Assembly: GCF_034424155.1 (NCBI RefSeq)
Contig: NZ_CP139992.1
Coordinates: 1,504,012 to 1,568,011 of the forward strand
Reading direction: 5' to 3'
Length of the DNA stretch: 64,000 nt
Origin: Hafnia alvei
GTDB taxonomy: Bacteria; Pseudomonadota; Gammaproteobacteria; Enterobacterales; Enterobacteriaceae
The position numbers and the translations under genes were made by a program. The notes under the pieces were generated by a model that had not been told where the DNA came from, did no database searches, and saw only the letters and a list, made by a program, of their open reading frames with translations. Positions 1 to 10,065 of this stretch are shown piece by piece. The stretch's first letter is position 1. Each line of letters opens with the position of its first letter.

Positions 1-3
1 TGC

Positions 4-26
4 GCCTCCCCCTGCAAGAGGGAGGC
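4..26 (-). other. hairpin between proW and the off-window proX
   Basis: A 7-bp perfect inverted repeat (GCCTCCC / GGGAGGC) with a 9-nt loop lies 10 bases after the proW stop on the minus strand. No T-run is visible before the window ends, so it is more likely an intra-operon processing or attenuation hairpin than a terminator. In E. coli proX follows proW at this point. Confidence 0.5.
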
Positions 27-35
27 TAAGAAGTG

Positions 36-1139
36 TTAACCGCGCTTAACAAAAATACGTGCGACCAAGCCTATAGGGCCAGTCATGTACCAACCCTGCG
101 TACCACGGCTGCGACGATCGCGGCCAACGGACTGGGTTAAGCGGTCGAGAATAATCGCCAGAATTACGATACCTACCCCACCAATGGAAGCCAGACCCAT
201 ATCGAGTCGGCCAATACCGCGCAGTACCATTTGGCCTAAACCACCCACCGCAATCATCGAGGCGATAACCACCATTGACAGCGCGAGCATCAGAGTCTGG
301 TTAACACCGGCCATAATGGTGGGCATTGCCAGCGGTAGCTGCACTTTAAACAGCATCTGGCGCGGGCTTGAACCGAAGGACTCAGCGGCCTCAATCAAAT
401 CAGCCGGAACCTGCTGAATACCCAAGCTGGTTAAACGTACAATCGGCGGCAGCGCAAAGATAATGGTGACGACGACGCCCGGAACATTACCGATACCAAA
501 CAGCATCACGATAGGCACCAAATAGACGAACGCTGGCGTGGTTTGCATGGCATCCAGTAACGGTCTAATTATACGGGCCGCGCCTTTGCTGCGTGCCAGC
601 CAAATCCCTAAGGGCAGGCCGATGAGCATGCAGAAAAACAGTGATGTCAGCACCAATGCAAGCGTCACCATTGCCTGCGACCAAGCGCCGATCGCACCGA
701 TGGCGATGAGGCCAATCAGGGTCGCAGCCCCCATACCAAAACCGGCGCATTGCCATGCAATTAAGGCGAAGACCAAAATCGCGATAGGTGCGGGCATGCC
801 CAGCAAGATGTTTTGAAATCCGCTGAGGACGAAGTCCACCGGCATGCGAATGCCTTGAAAAACAGGGCGGCCGTGGCTGACCAACCAGTCGATGCCATGC
901 GTGACCCACGTGTCGAAGGGCACCCAGGTATGATGGAACGGATCCATCAGATTAAAGTGCTCTGGCTCGGGAGCGGGGGCGCTGCTGAGCCAGTCGCTGC
1001 CTTGGGCTGCATGGTTACTTGCGGCATCAGTCGTGGCCGGTGATGAAGACCATGCGTCTGCGCCTTGCGATGCGGATGATGCGCTGGCGGCTGATTCTGC
1101 GGGTTCTGTTGCCCATGGATTACTCGTTGCGTCACTCAT
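36..1139 (-). CDS. proW: ProW, glycine betaine/proline ABC transporter permease
   Basis: Inner-membrane permease of the osmoprotectant importer ProVWX (ProU). The 367-residue protein has the long acidic, Ser/Ala-rich N-terminal extension typical of ProW, followed by several hydrophobic membrane segments and the cytoplasmic EAA loop ([14 protein letters not shown]), which contacts the ATPase ProV. E. coli ProW has 354 residues. The start overlaps the proV stop by 4 bp (ATGA), so the two are translationally coupled. The periplasmic binding protein ProX should follow beyond the left edge. Identification is secure from sequence and operon context. Confidence 0.95.
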   Translation of the reverse strand: MSDATSNPWATEPAESAASASSASQGADAWSSSPATTDAASNHAAQGSDWLSSAPAPEPEHFNLMDPFHHTWVPFDTWVTHGIDWLVSHGRPVFQGIRMPVDFVLSGFQNILLGMPAPIAILVFALIAWQCAGFGMGAATLIGLIAIGAIGAWSQAMVTLALVLTSLFFCMLIGLPLGIWLARSKGAARIIRPLLDAMQTTPAFVYLVPIVMLFGIGNVPGVVVTIIFALPPIVRLTSLGIQQVPADLIEAAESFGSSPRQMLFKVQLPLAMPTIMAGVNQTLMLALSMVVIASMIAVGGLGQMVLRGIGRLDMGLASIGGVGIVILAIILDRLTQSVGRDRRSRGTQGWYMTGPIGLVARIFVKRG

Positions 1140-2335
1140 TGGTTAGGGCCCTCTTTGTCTAATGCTTGTAATAGCGTGCCTTTATTGATAATGCCGATAA
1201 AAATACCGTCAGCGGACGTCACCGGAACACCACAAGGTGATTGGGCAACCTGCGAAATTAATTCGTTGAGCGAGGTATCTGCATCAACGGCTTCGGGAGC
1301 TGACAGCAGGGCAGAATCTAAAGACTGACCTTGAGAGAGCGCTTGTTTTAATGATTCAACAGAAACAATACCAATATATTTTTGGCCTCGTTCTACCACA
1401 TAACCATAATCATGATCTTCATCCTGCAATAATTTTAGTGCAGCACGAGGCCCGAATCCCGGCGTTTTTCGAATCAACGAAATATGTCTACGGCGAGCAA
1501 TATCTTTTGCACTAAAGACTTGGCTAATATCAACGCCTTTGAAGAAAGTCTTAACGTAATCATTGGCCGGATTATTCAATATTTCTTCAGGCGTTCCAAC
1601 CTGTATTACCTCACCACCTTGCATAATGGCGATGCGGTCACCAATACGCATTGCTTCATCTAAATCATGTGAAATAAATACAATGGTTCTTTGTTGCTGA
1701 GACTGAAGTCTAATTAATTCATCCTGCATTTCAGTACGAATTAAAGGGTCTAATGCTGAGAATGCTTCATCCATTAATAGAATATCAGGATTAATTGCCA
1801 TGGCGCGTGCTAAACCAACGCGCTGACGCATACCACCGGATAATTCATCGGGATAAGAGTTAGCGTGATTTTCTAATCCAACCTGACGCAAGGCATCGAG
1901 TGCTTTCTGATGACGCTCTGCCTGAGGCATACCTGATAGCTCTAGTCCAAAGGCGGTGTTATCGAGCACGTTCAAATGTGGCATAAGTGCAAATGATTGA
2001 AAAACCATGCTGATTTTACTACGACGAATATTACGCAGTTTCTCTTCTGAGACCTGTGCAATATCTTCGCCGTCAATCATGACTTGGCCACGGGTCGGTT
2101 TAATCAGACGATTGAGAAGGCGTACCATGGTGGACTTGCCGGAACCTGAGAGTCCCATGATGACAAATATCTCGCCTTCTTCAATGGCCAGACTGGCATT
2201 TTTAACGCCAACGGTCAGACCTGTTTTTTCAAATATTTGGTCTTTATGTAGACCTGATTCAATAAGTTTAAATGCGCGGTCGGGATGCTCCCCGAATATT
2301 TTGTAAAGGTTCTTAATTTCTATTTTAATAGTCAT
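1136..2335 (-). CDS. proV: ProV, glycine betaine/proline ABC transporter ATPase
   Basis: ATP-binding subunit of ProU, 399 residues (E. coli ProV has 400). Walker A GLSGSGKS is at residues 61-68, the Q-loop at about 113, the LSGGMR signature at 165-170 and Walker B ILLMDE at 185-190. The C-terminal third (about 280-399) is a CBS-domain pair, which in this family senses ionic strength. It is the first gene of the operon and reads away from dinG. Its 5' region is AT-rich, which fits the osmotic and H-NS control known for proU, but I cannot demonstrate such control here. Confidence 0.96.
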   Translation of the reverse strand: MTIKIEIKNLYKIFGEHPDRAFKLIESGLHKDQIFEKTGLTVGVKNASLAIEEGEIFVIMGLSGSGKSTMVRLLNRLIKPTRGQVMIDGEDIAQVSEEKLRNIRRSKISMVFQSFALMPHLNVLDNTAFGLELSGMPQAERHQKALDALRQVGLENHANSYPDELSGGMRQRVGLARAMAINPDILLMDEAFSALDPLIRTEMQDELIRLQSQQQRTIVFISHDLDEAMRIGDRIAIMQGGEVIQVGTPEEILNNPANDYVKTFFKGVDISQVFSAKDIARRRHISLIRKTPGFGPRAALKLLQDEDHDYGYVVERGQKYIGIVSVESLKQALSQGQSLDSALLSAPEAVDADTSLNELISQVAQSPCGVPVTSADGIFIGIINKGTLLQALDKEGPNQ

Positions 2336-2789
2336 GCAATAATAGAGTGTCCTATATATAATGAGAAATAGTTCACAGATTATTTAAATCAAATAATCCA
2401 AATATTATGAGCGAAATCGTTTAATACCCTAACATAATGAGATGATGAGACAACCCCTAAATTCAGATTAATGCCGTAATTGGGGTTTACATAAGCATAA
2501 ATATTCGTTATGGTAAAATGCTGCTGCGCTTTCGACCTGATTTTAATATCCATCGATTTTTAAGTTATTTGTGCTGTTAGGCCCTTCAATAAAGCGTAAT
2601 TACGCTGCTGAATATTTATAATCAAAATCATATTATTTGTTAAGAATGCTCCTAATATTTCTTGGCTTTAATCTATTTATGTAAACATTATTATCAACTG
2701 CTATTCCACGTGCATGACAGAATATCAGGCTGATTTTTGATGGTGAATATGAGAAAATAGACCTCTGTTTCTTTCTGTATCGAGTATCA
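2336..2789. other. AT-rich divergent region between proV and dinG
   Basis: 454 bp without a convincing ORF. It must hold the promoters of proV (minus) and dinG (plus). It is strikingly AT-rich with many short A/T tracts, as expected for an H-NS-bound osmoregulated proU promoter. I found no clear LexA box (CTGT-N8-ACAG) before dinG. Confidence 0.6.
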
Positions 2790-4979
2790 ATGGCGCTTTC
2801 TTCCGCAACTAAAAATCAAATTACTCAATGGTATAAAGCCCTTTCTGAGCATATCCCTGATTTTATCCCACGTCCTCAGCAGCGCACGATGATTGCGGAA
2901 GTCGCGAAAACGCTAGCCGGTGATGATGCTCGCCATTTGGCCATTGAAGCGCCAACGGGCGTCGGTAAAACCCTGTCGTATCTGATCCCTGGGATTGCGA
3001 TTAGTCGCGATCAAGAGAAACCTCTGGTGGTGAGCACGGCCAACGTTGCTTTGCAGGATCAGATTTACAGCAAAGACCTTCCGCTGCTGCGCAAAATTAT
3101 CCCCGATTTAAAGTTTACCGCGGCGTTTGGCCGTGGCCGCTATATCTGCCCGCGTAATCTGGCCGCGATGGCGAGTGCTGAAGGCATGCAGGGCGATCTG
3201 AAACTGTTTATTGAAGATGATTTACAGCCCAGCAGCGCGGAAGAAAAAGCGCTATGTCAAAAAATCAGTAAGCAGCTTAGCGGCTATCGTTGGGATGGCT
3301 TGCGCGATCACCTTGATGAGAATATTGATGATGCTCTGTGGGCGAAGCTAAGCACCGATCGCGCCAACTGTTTAGCGCGCAACTGTATGTATTTTCGCGA
3401 ATGTCCTTTCTTTATTGCTCGTCGCGAAATCGAGAGCGCTGACGTGGTGGTCGCAAACCATGCGCTAGTTATGGCTGCGTTGGAGAATGAATCGGTTCTC
3501 CCTAATGCCAAAGATTTGCTGTTGGTGCTAGATGAAGGTCATCATTTACCCGATGTGGCGCGGGATGCGTTAGAGATCGATGGCGAGATTACGGCTATTT
3601 TTGTTAATAGCCAAGTGGAAGGGATCGCGCGACACATCGAGCAGTGCGGTGCACAGTACAGCCCTAAAAATCGCCCGAAGCTGATGGATAGCGAGCGCTT
3701 AAAAGCCCATTGTGAAGAGATGCGACAGTTAACCACGGATTTTGATCGTATGGCGACATCGCTACTTCCTGTGGGAAGCAGTGAGCCAAACTATCGTTTC
3801 GAGATGGGCGTATTGCCGGAGCCCATGGTCGATATTGCCGTTCGTTTATATAAATTGACGGACGGGCTGCGCGGTTTGGCTGAATTCATGATGAATGATT
3901 TGCAGGAAAAGACCGGCAGTCACGACATTATGCGATTGCACAAAGCCATTTTGCAGATGAGCCGTAGTTTTAGCTATTTAGAAGCGATGACGAAACTGTG
4001 GCGTTTGGCGGCAATGGAGAAAGCATCCAATGCGCCGATTTCGAAATGGCTCACGCGTGACGTATTCGATAATGTGCAGCACATCTATATGCATTGCGTT
4101 GGGATCCGTGTCTGCGATCAGCTTGAGAAAATGCTGTGGCGAAAAATCCCACATGCCATCGTCACTTCGGCTACGCTGCGGTCCCTAAATAGTTTTAACC
4201 GAATTAGCGAGCTCTCTGGATTAAATGAAAAAGCGGGAGATCGTTTTGTCGCGTTGGATTCCCCGTTTAACCATCCAGAGCAAGGCCGTTTGGTGATCCC
4301 GCAAATGACGCTTGAACCTGCTATGGCACAGGAAGCGGAGCATTTACGCCAAATGGCACATTTTTTCCGTCATGAATGGGAGAGTGGCAAGCATACTGGC
4401 ATGTTGGTGCTGTTTGCCAGCCAGAGAGCGATGCACACGTTCCTAAGCTTCGTTCCTGCATTACGTTTGGGATTGTTGGTTCAAGGCGACCAACCGCGTT
4501 ACCGCTTGGTTGAAGAGCACTGTCGCCGTGTGCGTAAAGGCCAGCAAAGTGCCTTGGTGGGGCTACAGTCATTTGCGGAAGGGTTAGATCTTAAAGGGGA
4601 ATTGCTCACTCAGGTGCATATTCATAAAGTTGCTTTCCCGCCCATCGATAGCCCTGTGATCCTCACCGAAGGCGAATGGCTGAAAACGCTGAAGCGCTAT
4701 CCGTTCGAAGTACAGAGCTTGCCTGGTGCGTCGTTCACTCTGATCCAGCAGGTAGGTCGCTTGATCCGAAGCCATGAGTGTAAAGGTGAGATTATTATTT
4801 ATGATCGTCGCCTACTGAGTAAAAGCTATGGCGCACGTTTGCTAGGCGCATTGCCGGTCTTTCCGATTGAACAACGCCCAATGCCGGAAGGCGAACTGCC
4901 CGAAATTCCAGCCCCGAAGAGCGATAAAAAACCCGCGAGCGGCTCGCGTGGCAAGCGCGGTGCTCGCCGTCGAGGCTAG
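2790..4979 (+). CDS. dinG: DinG, ATP-dependent Fe-S DNA helicase
   Basis: Superfamily 2 (XPD-like) 5'-3' helicase that unwinds D-loops, R-loops and replication-transcription conflicts. The protein has 729 residues (E. coli 716). Walker A APTGVGKT is at residues 54-61 and the DEGH box at 248-251. The four cysteines that ligate the [4Fe-4S] cluster are at 120, 194, 199 and 205, the same positions as in E. coli as I remember them. The C-terminal motif QQVGRLIRS is motif VI. The tail is Lys/Arg-rich. ybiB follows in the same orientation, as in E. coli. In E. coli dinG is SOS-induced; I cannot see a clear LexA site here. Confidence 0.97.
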   Translation: MALSSATKNQITQWYKALSEHIPDFIPRPQQRTMIAEVAKTLAGDDARHLAIEAPTGVGKTLSYLIPGIAISRDQEKPLVVSTANVALQDQIYSKDLPLLRKIIPDLKFTAAFGRGRYICPRNLAAMASAEGMQGDLKLFIEDDLQPSSAEEKALCQKISKQLSGYRWDGLRDHLDENIDDALWAKLSTDRANCLARNCMYFRECPFFIARREIESADVVVANHALVMAALENESVLPNAKDLLLVLDEGHHLPDVARDALEIDGEITAIFVNSQVEGIARHIEQCGAQYSPKNRPKLMDSERLKAHCEEMRQLTTDFDRMATSLLPVGSSEPNYRFEMGVLPEPMVDIAVRLYKLTDGLRGLAEFMMNDLQEKTGSHDIMRLHKAILQMSRSFSYLEAMTKLWRLAAMEKASNAPISKWLTRDVFDNVQHIYMHCVGIRVCDQLEKMLWRKIPHAIVTSATLRSLNSFNRISELSGLNEKAGDRFVALDSPFNHPEQGRLVIPQMTLEPAMAQEAEHLRQMAHFFRHEWESGKHTGMLVLFASQRAMHTFLSFVPALRLGLLVQGDQPRYRLVEEHCRRVRKGQQSALVGLQSFAEGLDLKGELLTQVHIHKVAFPPIDSPVILTEGEWLKTLKRYPFEVQSLPGASFTLIQQVGRLIRSHECKGEIIIYDRRLLSKSYGARLLGALPVFPIEQRPMPEGELPEIPAPKSDKKPASGSRGKRGARRRG

Positions 4980-5072
4980 GGTTAGCGATAAGTACAATTG
5001 TCAGGGCAAATAATGCCACGTACTATCCCTAATATAACGCAAATGTAAAATGGATGAGTACGAGGTGTTGCC

Positions 5073-5984
5073 GTGGATTATGCACAAATCATTAAAGAAG
5101 TGGGCCGAGGGAAGAACCACGCCCGTGATATTAGCGCTGAACTCGCTCAGAGCTTGTTTAGCGATATGCTGGCCGGTCGTGTCCCTGAGCTGGAGCTAGG
5201 CGGTATTCTGATTGCGTTGCGTATCAAAGGTGAATCCGAGCAGGAGATGCTCGGTTTTTACCGAGCGATGCAGCAGCGTTCCGCCAATCTTGCGCTGCCT
5301 GTTGACATGCCAATGCCGATTGTGATCCCAAGCTATAACGGTGCTCGCAAGCAAGCGAACTTGACGCCATTGCTGGCTTTGTTACTTGCCAGAGAAGGTG
5401 TTCCCGTTTTGGTGCACGGTGTTAGCCAAGATCCAGGCCGAGTTACCAGCGCTGAAATATTCCAAGAACTGGACATTACACCGACACGCGACGTGCAAAA
5501 AATTGATTGGAAAACCGGCAAACCGGTTTTTATCTGCGTGGAAGATTTAGCGCCAGAGATGCATCAAGTGCTGTCATTACGTTGGCGAATGGGCGTTCGT
5601 AATAGCGCACATACTCTAATCAAGATGATTAACCCTTTTGCCGGTGACGCTTTGCGTATTGCCAGCGTTTCTCACCCAGAATATATCCACAGAATGGCGG
5701 GGTTATTTAATCAAACATTATCCACTGCGCTTTTACTCCATGGAACGGAAGGTGAGGCGTATGCAAACCCGTTACGTTGCCCGCAGATGCATTTATGCCG
5801 TGAGGGAGAAATGAGTACGCTAGTGACGCGCGAAATGGGAGAGGGGGATAAACCCGAATTAGCCGAGGCAAAAAGCATAGAGGAAACCGTGCGCTGGACG
5901 AAACGTTGTCTTCGCGGTGAGCTGCCAATACCTCTAAGTCTCAAGCTACAGGTAGAAGCCTGCTTGAATATTGTCAGTGCATAA
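5073..5984 (+). CDS. ybiB: YbiB, TrpD2-family nucleic-acid-binding protein
   Basis: 303-residue homologue of E. coli YbiB, a glycosyltransferase-family-3 fold protein resembling anthranilate phosphoribosyltransferase (TrpD) that is thought to bind nucleic acids rather than act in tryptophan synthesis. The N-terminus (MDYAQIIKEVGRGKNHARD) matches the family well and sets the start at a GTG, with a GAGGTG Shine-Dalgarno sequence at 5062-5067. It lies 93 bp downstream of dinG and is probably co-transcribed with it, as in E. coli. The exact biochemical role is not established. Confidence 0.9.
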   Translation: MDYAQIIKEVGRGKNHARDISAELAQSLFSDMLAGRVPELELGGILIALRIKGESEQEMLGFYRAMQQRSANLALPVDMPMPIVIPSYNGARKQANLTPLLALLLAREGVPVLVHGVSQDPGRVTSAEIFQELDITPTRDVQKIDWKTGKPVFICVEDLAPEMHQVLSLRWRMGVRNSAHTLIKMINPFAGDALRIASVSHPEYIHRMAGLFNQTLSTALLLHGTEGEAYANPLRCPQMHLCREGEMSTLVTREMGEGDKPELAEAKSIEETVRWTKRCLRGELPIPLSLKLQVEACLNIVSA

Positions 5985-6326
5985 AAATAGGGTGAAAGGA
6001 ATTAGCCTACAAGCACAACATTATAAATGTAGTCACTCTAAATAATTATTTATAGGCGTTTTTTTATGCGAATTTAATCGGGGGAAGTCCTGGTTAATGT
6101 AAATAAAACGCTAAGAAAATTCTTTAAATTAGAGTTTAATTCTTTGAGTTCTATTTTTACTGGTGATTTATTTGTTTTTTTTGTTCTCACTGAGCTTATA
6201 TTTTTATTTTTAAGATCTCACTTTAAGTTGTATCTATCAAAAAAGTTATCCAGTATCCTTTTCAGGAAAATTCTACCGTACCCATATTCAACAGTGCATA
6301 ACAGAGTGTGACTTGCTTGTAACATT
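5985..6326. other. intergenic region before fepE-like gene
   Basis: 342 bp, very AT-rich. It holds the 3' end of the ybiB transcript and presumably the promoter of the chain-length regulator. I see no strong terminator hairpin, JUMPstart element or ORF. Confidence 0.5.
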
Positions 6327-7442
6327 ATGACTATTATACATCATGAAAATAATGATGCTGTTTTAGACAGCTCAAACCGCAAATTCCAGCCTCCATTCCC
6401 ACGTGATGATGAAATTGACTTGATTGAATGGTTACTTATTGCAATTAAATCATATAAAACAATTTTAATTATAACGTTCTGTTTTGGCTTAATCGGGTAT
6501 GGGATTGCTAAGATTTTGCCGCAAAAATGGACGAGTGATGCGGTTGTTGTTGCTCCGCAAACTCAGGAACTGACCTCCCTAGATGAACTGAAACCGCAGT
6601 TGGCTATTCTGGGCATCGATTTTAACGTCAGCGAAAAAGATCTATTAAGCCTCTTCGTACGAGACTATGACTCTCAGATCTTACGCCGTGAATACCTTGT
6701 CACAACGGATTATTATAAGCGGCTTATCGAGAAAGTGGCTGCGAATGATGAATTGGCTAAACGTCAGATACTTGACAGTTTGGCGACCAAGTCTTTTGCT
6801 TCCTTCAGCAGTGAATTGAGTAAGACTCCAGCTGATACAGCTTATTCTTACTATAAGCTGTCATTTACCGCTGATAGCAGTGAAGAGGCGCAAAAAACGT
6901 TGGAAGGTTATATCTCTGTCGTTAACGCTTCGGTGGAAAAATTTATCGCCGGTAAGATCCAGCGTTTGATCGATATTAGCCTGAGCAGTGAAGAGTCAAA
7001 ATATGATATGGCTCTTGCTCGTTTAAAAAATGTGCAAGACGTGAATATCAACCGTCTTGGTTATGCATTGTCTATTGCTGATGCGGCTGGCGTGAAACGT
7101 CCACTGTATAGTAACGGCACCGCGATTAAAGATGACCCTGATTTCTCCATTGCGTTGGGTTCTGATGGTTTAAAGCGTAAGCTAGAAATTGAGAAATCGA
7201 TTACCGATCTAGCTCAGTTGAACTCCGGTTTGCAAGACAGCAAGATGATTATCAGCAAACTGCGCGAGCTAAAGTTAGCGGATATCAATTTCACCGCGTA
7301 CAAATACATGATGAAGCCTAATGAGCCAGTGAAAAAAGACAGCCCTAAAACGGCGCTGATTGTCTTGTTGGCACTTATTTTAGGTGGGATCACTTCGGTA
7401 GGTTTGGTCACTGTCCGCCATGTGATCAAAAACCGTAAATAA
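6327..7442 (+). CDS. fepE: FepE-type Wzz O-antigen chain-length determinant
   Basis: Polysaccharide co-polymerase of the inner membrane that sets O-antigen length; FepE members specify very long chains. The 371-residue protein has the expected layout: a cytoplasmic N-terminus, TM1 at about 44-63 followed by the PQKWTS motif, a large periplasmic helical domain, and TM2 at about 343-362. The segment SNGTAIKDDPDFSIALG and the following KLEIEK closely match FepE of E. coli as I recall it, more than WzzB. No O-antigen or enterobactin genes flank it, so it is an orphan copy. Base composition looks more AT-rich than dinG and ybiB, which may indicate transfer. The bidirectional terminator at 7503-7526 ends the gene. 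Confidence 0.88.
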   Translation: MTIIHHENNDAVLDSSNRKFQPPFPRDDEIDLIEWLLIAIKSYKTILIITFCFGLIGYGIAKILPQKWTSDAVVVAPQTQELTSLDELKPQLAILGIDFNVSEKDLLSLFVRDYDSQILRREYLVTTDYYKRLIEKVAANDELAKRQILDSLATKSFASFSSELSKTPADTAYSYYKLSFTADSSEEAQKTLEGYISVVNASVEKFIAGKIQRLIDISLSSEESKYDMALARLKNVQDVNINRLGYALSIADAAGVKRPLYSNGTAIKDDPDFSIALGSDGLKRKLEIEKSITDLAQLNSGLQDSKMIISKLRELKLADINFTAYKYMMKPNEPVKKDSPKTALIVLLALILGGITSVGLVTVRHVIKNRK

Positions 7443-7502
7443 CGTATGTGTTAATTTGAGATCTTAATAGTTTGATAGAAATATCAACTTGTCAGAGATA
7501 AA

Positions 7503-7526
7503 AAAACGGGCCATATGGCCCGTTTT
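7503..7526. terminator. bidirectional terminator between fepE and cycA
   Basis: Perfect stem ACGGGCC / GGCCCGT with loop ATAT (7506-7523), flanked by an A-run on the left and a T-run on the right, so it works on both strands for two convergent genes. Confidence 0.9.
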
Positions 7527-7549
7527 TGTTTAATCAGTGCAGCCTGTAT

Positions 7550-8953
7550 CTATTGTGTGCTGCGACGTTTGCGAATGAACATCCAACCCAGTCCCAGAAT
7601 AACAAACCAGATCGGCGTCACCATCAATGCCTGACGTGTATCAGCTTCCAGCGTGAGCAGTACGATGACAAACGCAAAGAAGGCAAGACACACCCAGCAC
7701 ATCAGCTTGCCAAAAGGCATTTTGTAGATAGATTTTTCATGCAGGTGAGGACGCTGTTTGCGGTAAACCATGTATGAGCACAGAATGATTGACCAAACAA
7801 ACATGAACAAGATTGCTGATACCGTGGTGACCATCGTGAAGACGGTAACAACGTTAGGGATTAAGTAAATAAGTACCACGCCTCCCAGCAGACAAACGCA
7901 GGAGAACGTTAAACCTGATGATGGAACCGCGCGCTTAGACAGCAGGGCAAAACGCTTAGGCGCTACGCCATCCTGCGCTAAGCCATAAAGCATACGGCTG
8001 GTTGAAAAAACGCCGCTGTTGGCGGAGGAGGCCGCAGAGGTCAGCACCACGAAGTTAATGATGCTGGCAGCGGCAGGTAAACCTGCTAACACGAACAGTT
8101 CAACGAACGGGCTTTTATCTGGAACCACAGAGCTCCACGGTGTCACTGACATAATCATGATCAGTGCAAATACGTAAAACATAATGATGCGGATAGGAAT
8201 CGAGTTAATCGCTCGTGGCAGTGATTTCTCAGGATCTTTCGTTTCGGCCGCCGTGGTTCCTACCAGCTCAATACCGACAAAGGCGAACACCGCAATTTGG
8301 AAGCCCGCGAAGAAACCACTTAAGCCTTTCGGGAACCAGCCACCGTCGTTCCAAAGGTTGCTAAATGAAGCCACGCTGCCGGTTGGTGATTCGAAATGCA
8401 TTAACACCATACCTAGCCCGATCAAAATCAGTGCAACGATGGCCACGATTTTAATCATCGCAAACCAGAATTCCATTTCGCCGAACATTTTGACCGTTGC
8501 CAGATTCAGGCCTAACAGCAAAAGCACCACGGCAAGCGAGGCGACCCAATCAGAAAGTCCAGGGAACCAGAACTGCGCGTAGGCGGTTATTGCAACGACG
8601 TCGGCTATCCCAGTGACAACCCAGCAGAACCAGTATGTCCAACCGGTAAAATATCCAGCCCACGGGCCGAGTAAATCAGCAGCAAAGTCGCTAAAGGATT
8701 TATATTCAAGATTGGATAAAAGCAGTTCCCCCATTGCGCGCATCACGAAGAACAGCATAAAGCCGATGATCATGTAGACGAAAATGATCGAGGGGCCTGC
8801 AAGGCTGATCGTTTTGCCGGATCCCATAAACAGGCCGGTACCGATGGCACCACCGATAGCAATAAGTTGAATATGACGGTTGGTGAGATTACGCCGTAGA
8901 TGCTCTTCCCCTTTTGCGGGGCTCGCGGCCTCAACTTTTACCTGCTCTACCAT
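7550..8953 (-). CDS. cycA: CycA, D-serine/D-alanine/glycine permease
   Basis: Inner-membrane amino-acid/proton symporter of the APC family, importing glycine, D-serine, D-alanine and D-cycloserine. The reading frame stays open further upstream, but the start is set at 8953 (MVEQVKVEA) because it follows a strong AAGGAAGAG Shine-Dalgarno sequence and gives 467 residues (E. coli CycA 470). The N-terminal RRNLTNRHIQLIAIGGAIGTG motif and about 12 membrane segments are typical, and identity to E. coli CycA is very high along the whole length. In E. coli cycA lies elsewhere, so its place beside mepS is a rearrangement. In E. coli its mRNA is a GcvB target; not tested here. Confidence 0.96.
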   Translation of the reverse strand: MVEQVKVEAASPAKGEEHLRRNLTNRHIQLIAIGGAIGTGLFMGSGKTISLAGPSIIFVYMIIGFMLFFVMRAMGELLLSNLEYKSFSDFAADLLGPWAGYFTGWTYWFCWVVTGIADVVAITAYAQFWFPGLSDWVASLAVVLLLLGLNLATVKMFGEMEFWFAMIKIVAIVALILIGLGMVLMHFESPTGSVASFSNLWNDGGWFPKGLSGFFAGFQIAVFAFVGIELVGTTAAETKDPEKSLPRAINSIPIRIIMFYVFALIMIMSVTPWSSVVPDKSPFVELFVLAGLPAAASIINFVVLTSAASSANSGVFSTSRMLYGLAQDGVAPKRFALLSKRAVPSSGLTFSCVCLLGGVVLIYLIPNVVTVFTMVTTVSAILFMFVWSIILCSYMVYRKQRPHLHEKSIYKMPFGKLMCWVCLAFFAFVIVLLTLEADTRQALMVTPIWFVILGLGWMFIRKRRSTQ

Positions 8954-9382
8954 ATTGTCTCTTCCTTTTACCTGTCTGTAAGTGGCATGTCTTCTGCTGA
9001 TACTTCGCAGATGATTAGCTGCGGTGCAGCCTATAATTTTAGGTATATAAATGCATTGCGAAAGAGAACGACTCTTTCGCAGGACATCCAAGATATTAGG
9101 GAAGAAAATAAGAATTGAATACAAATAGATTAACTTAATGTTAATTTTTTGTTTTTTTATAGATCTCGATCCACAGTGATTTGTGATGCATTTCAAGCTG
9201 AGTCGGATAAAACATCCGTCCGATCACAAAATCACCGCAATAATCATTCAGCTTCAAGAACGGATTACAGAATATTGTGAAGGTGCTGATAAGGAGAAGC
9301 AGAGGGAGTCGGGCATAAAAAAACGCAACCGAAGTCGCGTTTTATTTGGCATTTAGGACAATCAGGTGTTTGTGCGTCTGGA
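8954..9382. other. intergenic region between mepS and cycA
   Basis: 429 bp. It contains the mepS terminator near 9320-9343 and the cycA promoter and 5' UTR. I see no ORF or RNA gene in the rest. Confidence 0.6.
9320..9343 (-). terminator. terminator downstream of mepS
   Basis: Inverted repeat AAAACGC (9320-9326) / GCGTTTT (9337-9343) with a 10-nt loop. Reading on the minus strand, the stem runs into a T-tract, as expected of an intrinsic terminator 40 bp after the mepS stop. Confidence 0.75.
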
Positions 9383-9967
9383 TTAGCTATGCGCCGGGTT
9401 GGTCAATACTCGACGAGCTTCACGATAACGGCCTTTCCAGTAGCTATCATTCAGGCTTGAAATAGTCACACCGCTGCTGGTGGAAGCATGAACGAATTGA
9501 TCATTACCTAAATAGATACCGACATGGCGACCCGTTGAACCTGCACGGAACAGCACTAAGTCACCGATACGCAGCTTGGTACGCTGAATTTGGCGGCCAG
9601 TATCTTGTTGTTCTGATGTAGAGCGGGGCAGATCCAAACCAAATTGTTCACGGAAAGTACGCTGAACAAATGCTGAACAATCAATGCCACGTTTACTGTC
9701 GCCACCGAGGCGATAACGTACACCTTTCCAGGTTGCGTATTGATCCATAATTTTGGATTTAATATCCACATTACGAACCATTGCTTCAAATTCATCCTGA
9801 GAAGCTTGAAGTAAAAGACCATCTTTGTCTTTAACTGCATGCGTATCAGTTTGTGCGTATCTATCAGATGAAGAATGGTTTGCACTACATGCCGACAGAA
9901 GTACTGCGGCGGCGATAGCAGGTGCTAATCGCAAGATATATCTCAGAATCGGTTGAGACTTGACCAT
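9383..9967 (-). CDS. mepS: MepS (Spr), murein DD-endopeptidase lipoprotein
   Basis: Outer-membrane lipoprotein of the NlpC/P60 family that cuts mDAP-D-Ala cross-links to allow peptidoglycan growth. The 194-residue precursor has a signal peptide ending in the lipobox LSAC with the lipidated Cys at 27. The catalytic triad is visible as Cys97 (GIDCSAF), His148 (GRHVGIY) and His160 (QFVHAS). E. coli MepS has 188 residues. It lies next to lpxT and yeiR, as in E. coli. A CRP-like site at 10050-10065 is about 83 bp upstream of the start. Confidence 0.96.
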   Translation of the reverse strand: MVKSQPILRYILRLAPAIAAAVLLSACSANHSSSDRYAQTDTHAVKDKDGLLLQASQDEFEAMVRNVDIKSKIMDQYATWKGVRYRLGGDSKRGIDCSAFVQRTFREQFGLDLPRSTSEQQDTGRQIQRTKLRIGDLVLFRAGSTGRHVGIYLGNDQFVHASTSSGVTISSLNDSYWKGRYREARRVLTNPAHS

Positions 9968-10049
9968 TGTAGAAGATTTTCCTTTTTGTCCTTAACGACG
10001 GAGTCGCTATCTATAAATGCCATTCAAGAGACTAATAATAGGATCCACA

Positions 10050-10065
10050 TGTGACAATGTTTACA
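10050..10065. promoter_or_regulatory. candidate CRP site upstream of mepS
   Basis: TGTGA-CAATGT-TTACA matches the CRP core TGTGA-N6-TCACA at 9 of 10 positions and sits inside a CATGTG/CACATG inverted repeat. It is about 83 bp upstream of the mepS start on the minus strand. Function is inferred from sequence only. Confidence 0.4.

Noticed and set aside
4-26. Terminator of proVW
   Set aside because: No T-run follows before the window edge and proX is expected downstream, so it is listed only as a hairpin.
2700-2789. LexA box before dinG
   Set aside because: No CTGT-N8-ACAG pattern is present; CTGT occurs twice but without the matching arm.
7550-9196. Longer CycA of 548 residues starting at 9196
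   Set aside because: The extra N-terminal 81 residues are unlike any permease and the ATG at 8953 has a strong ribosome site and gives the family length.
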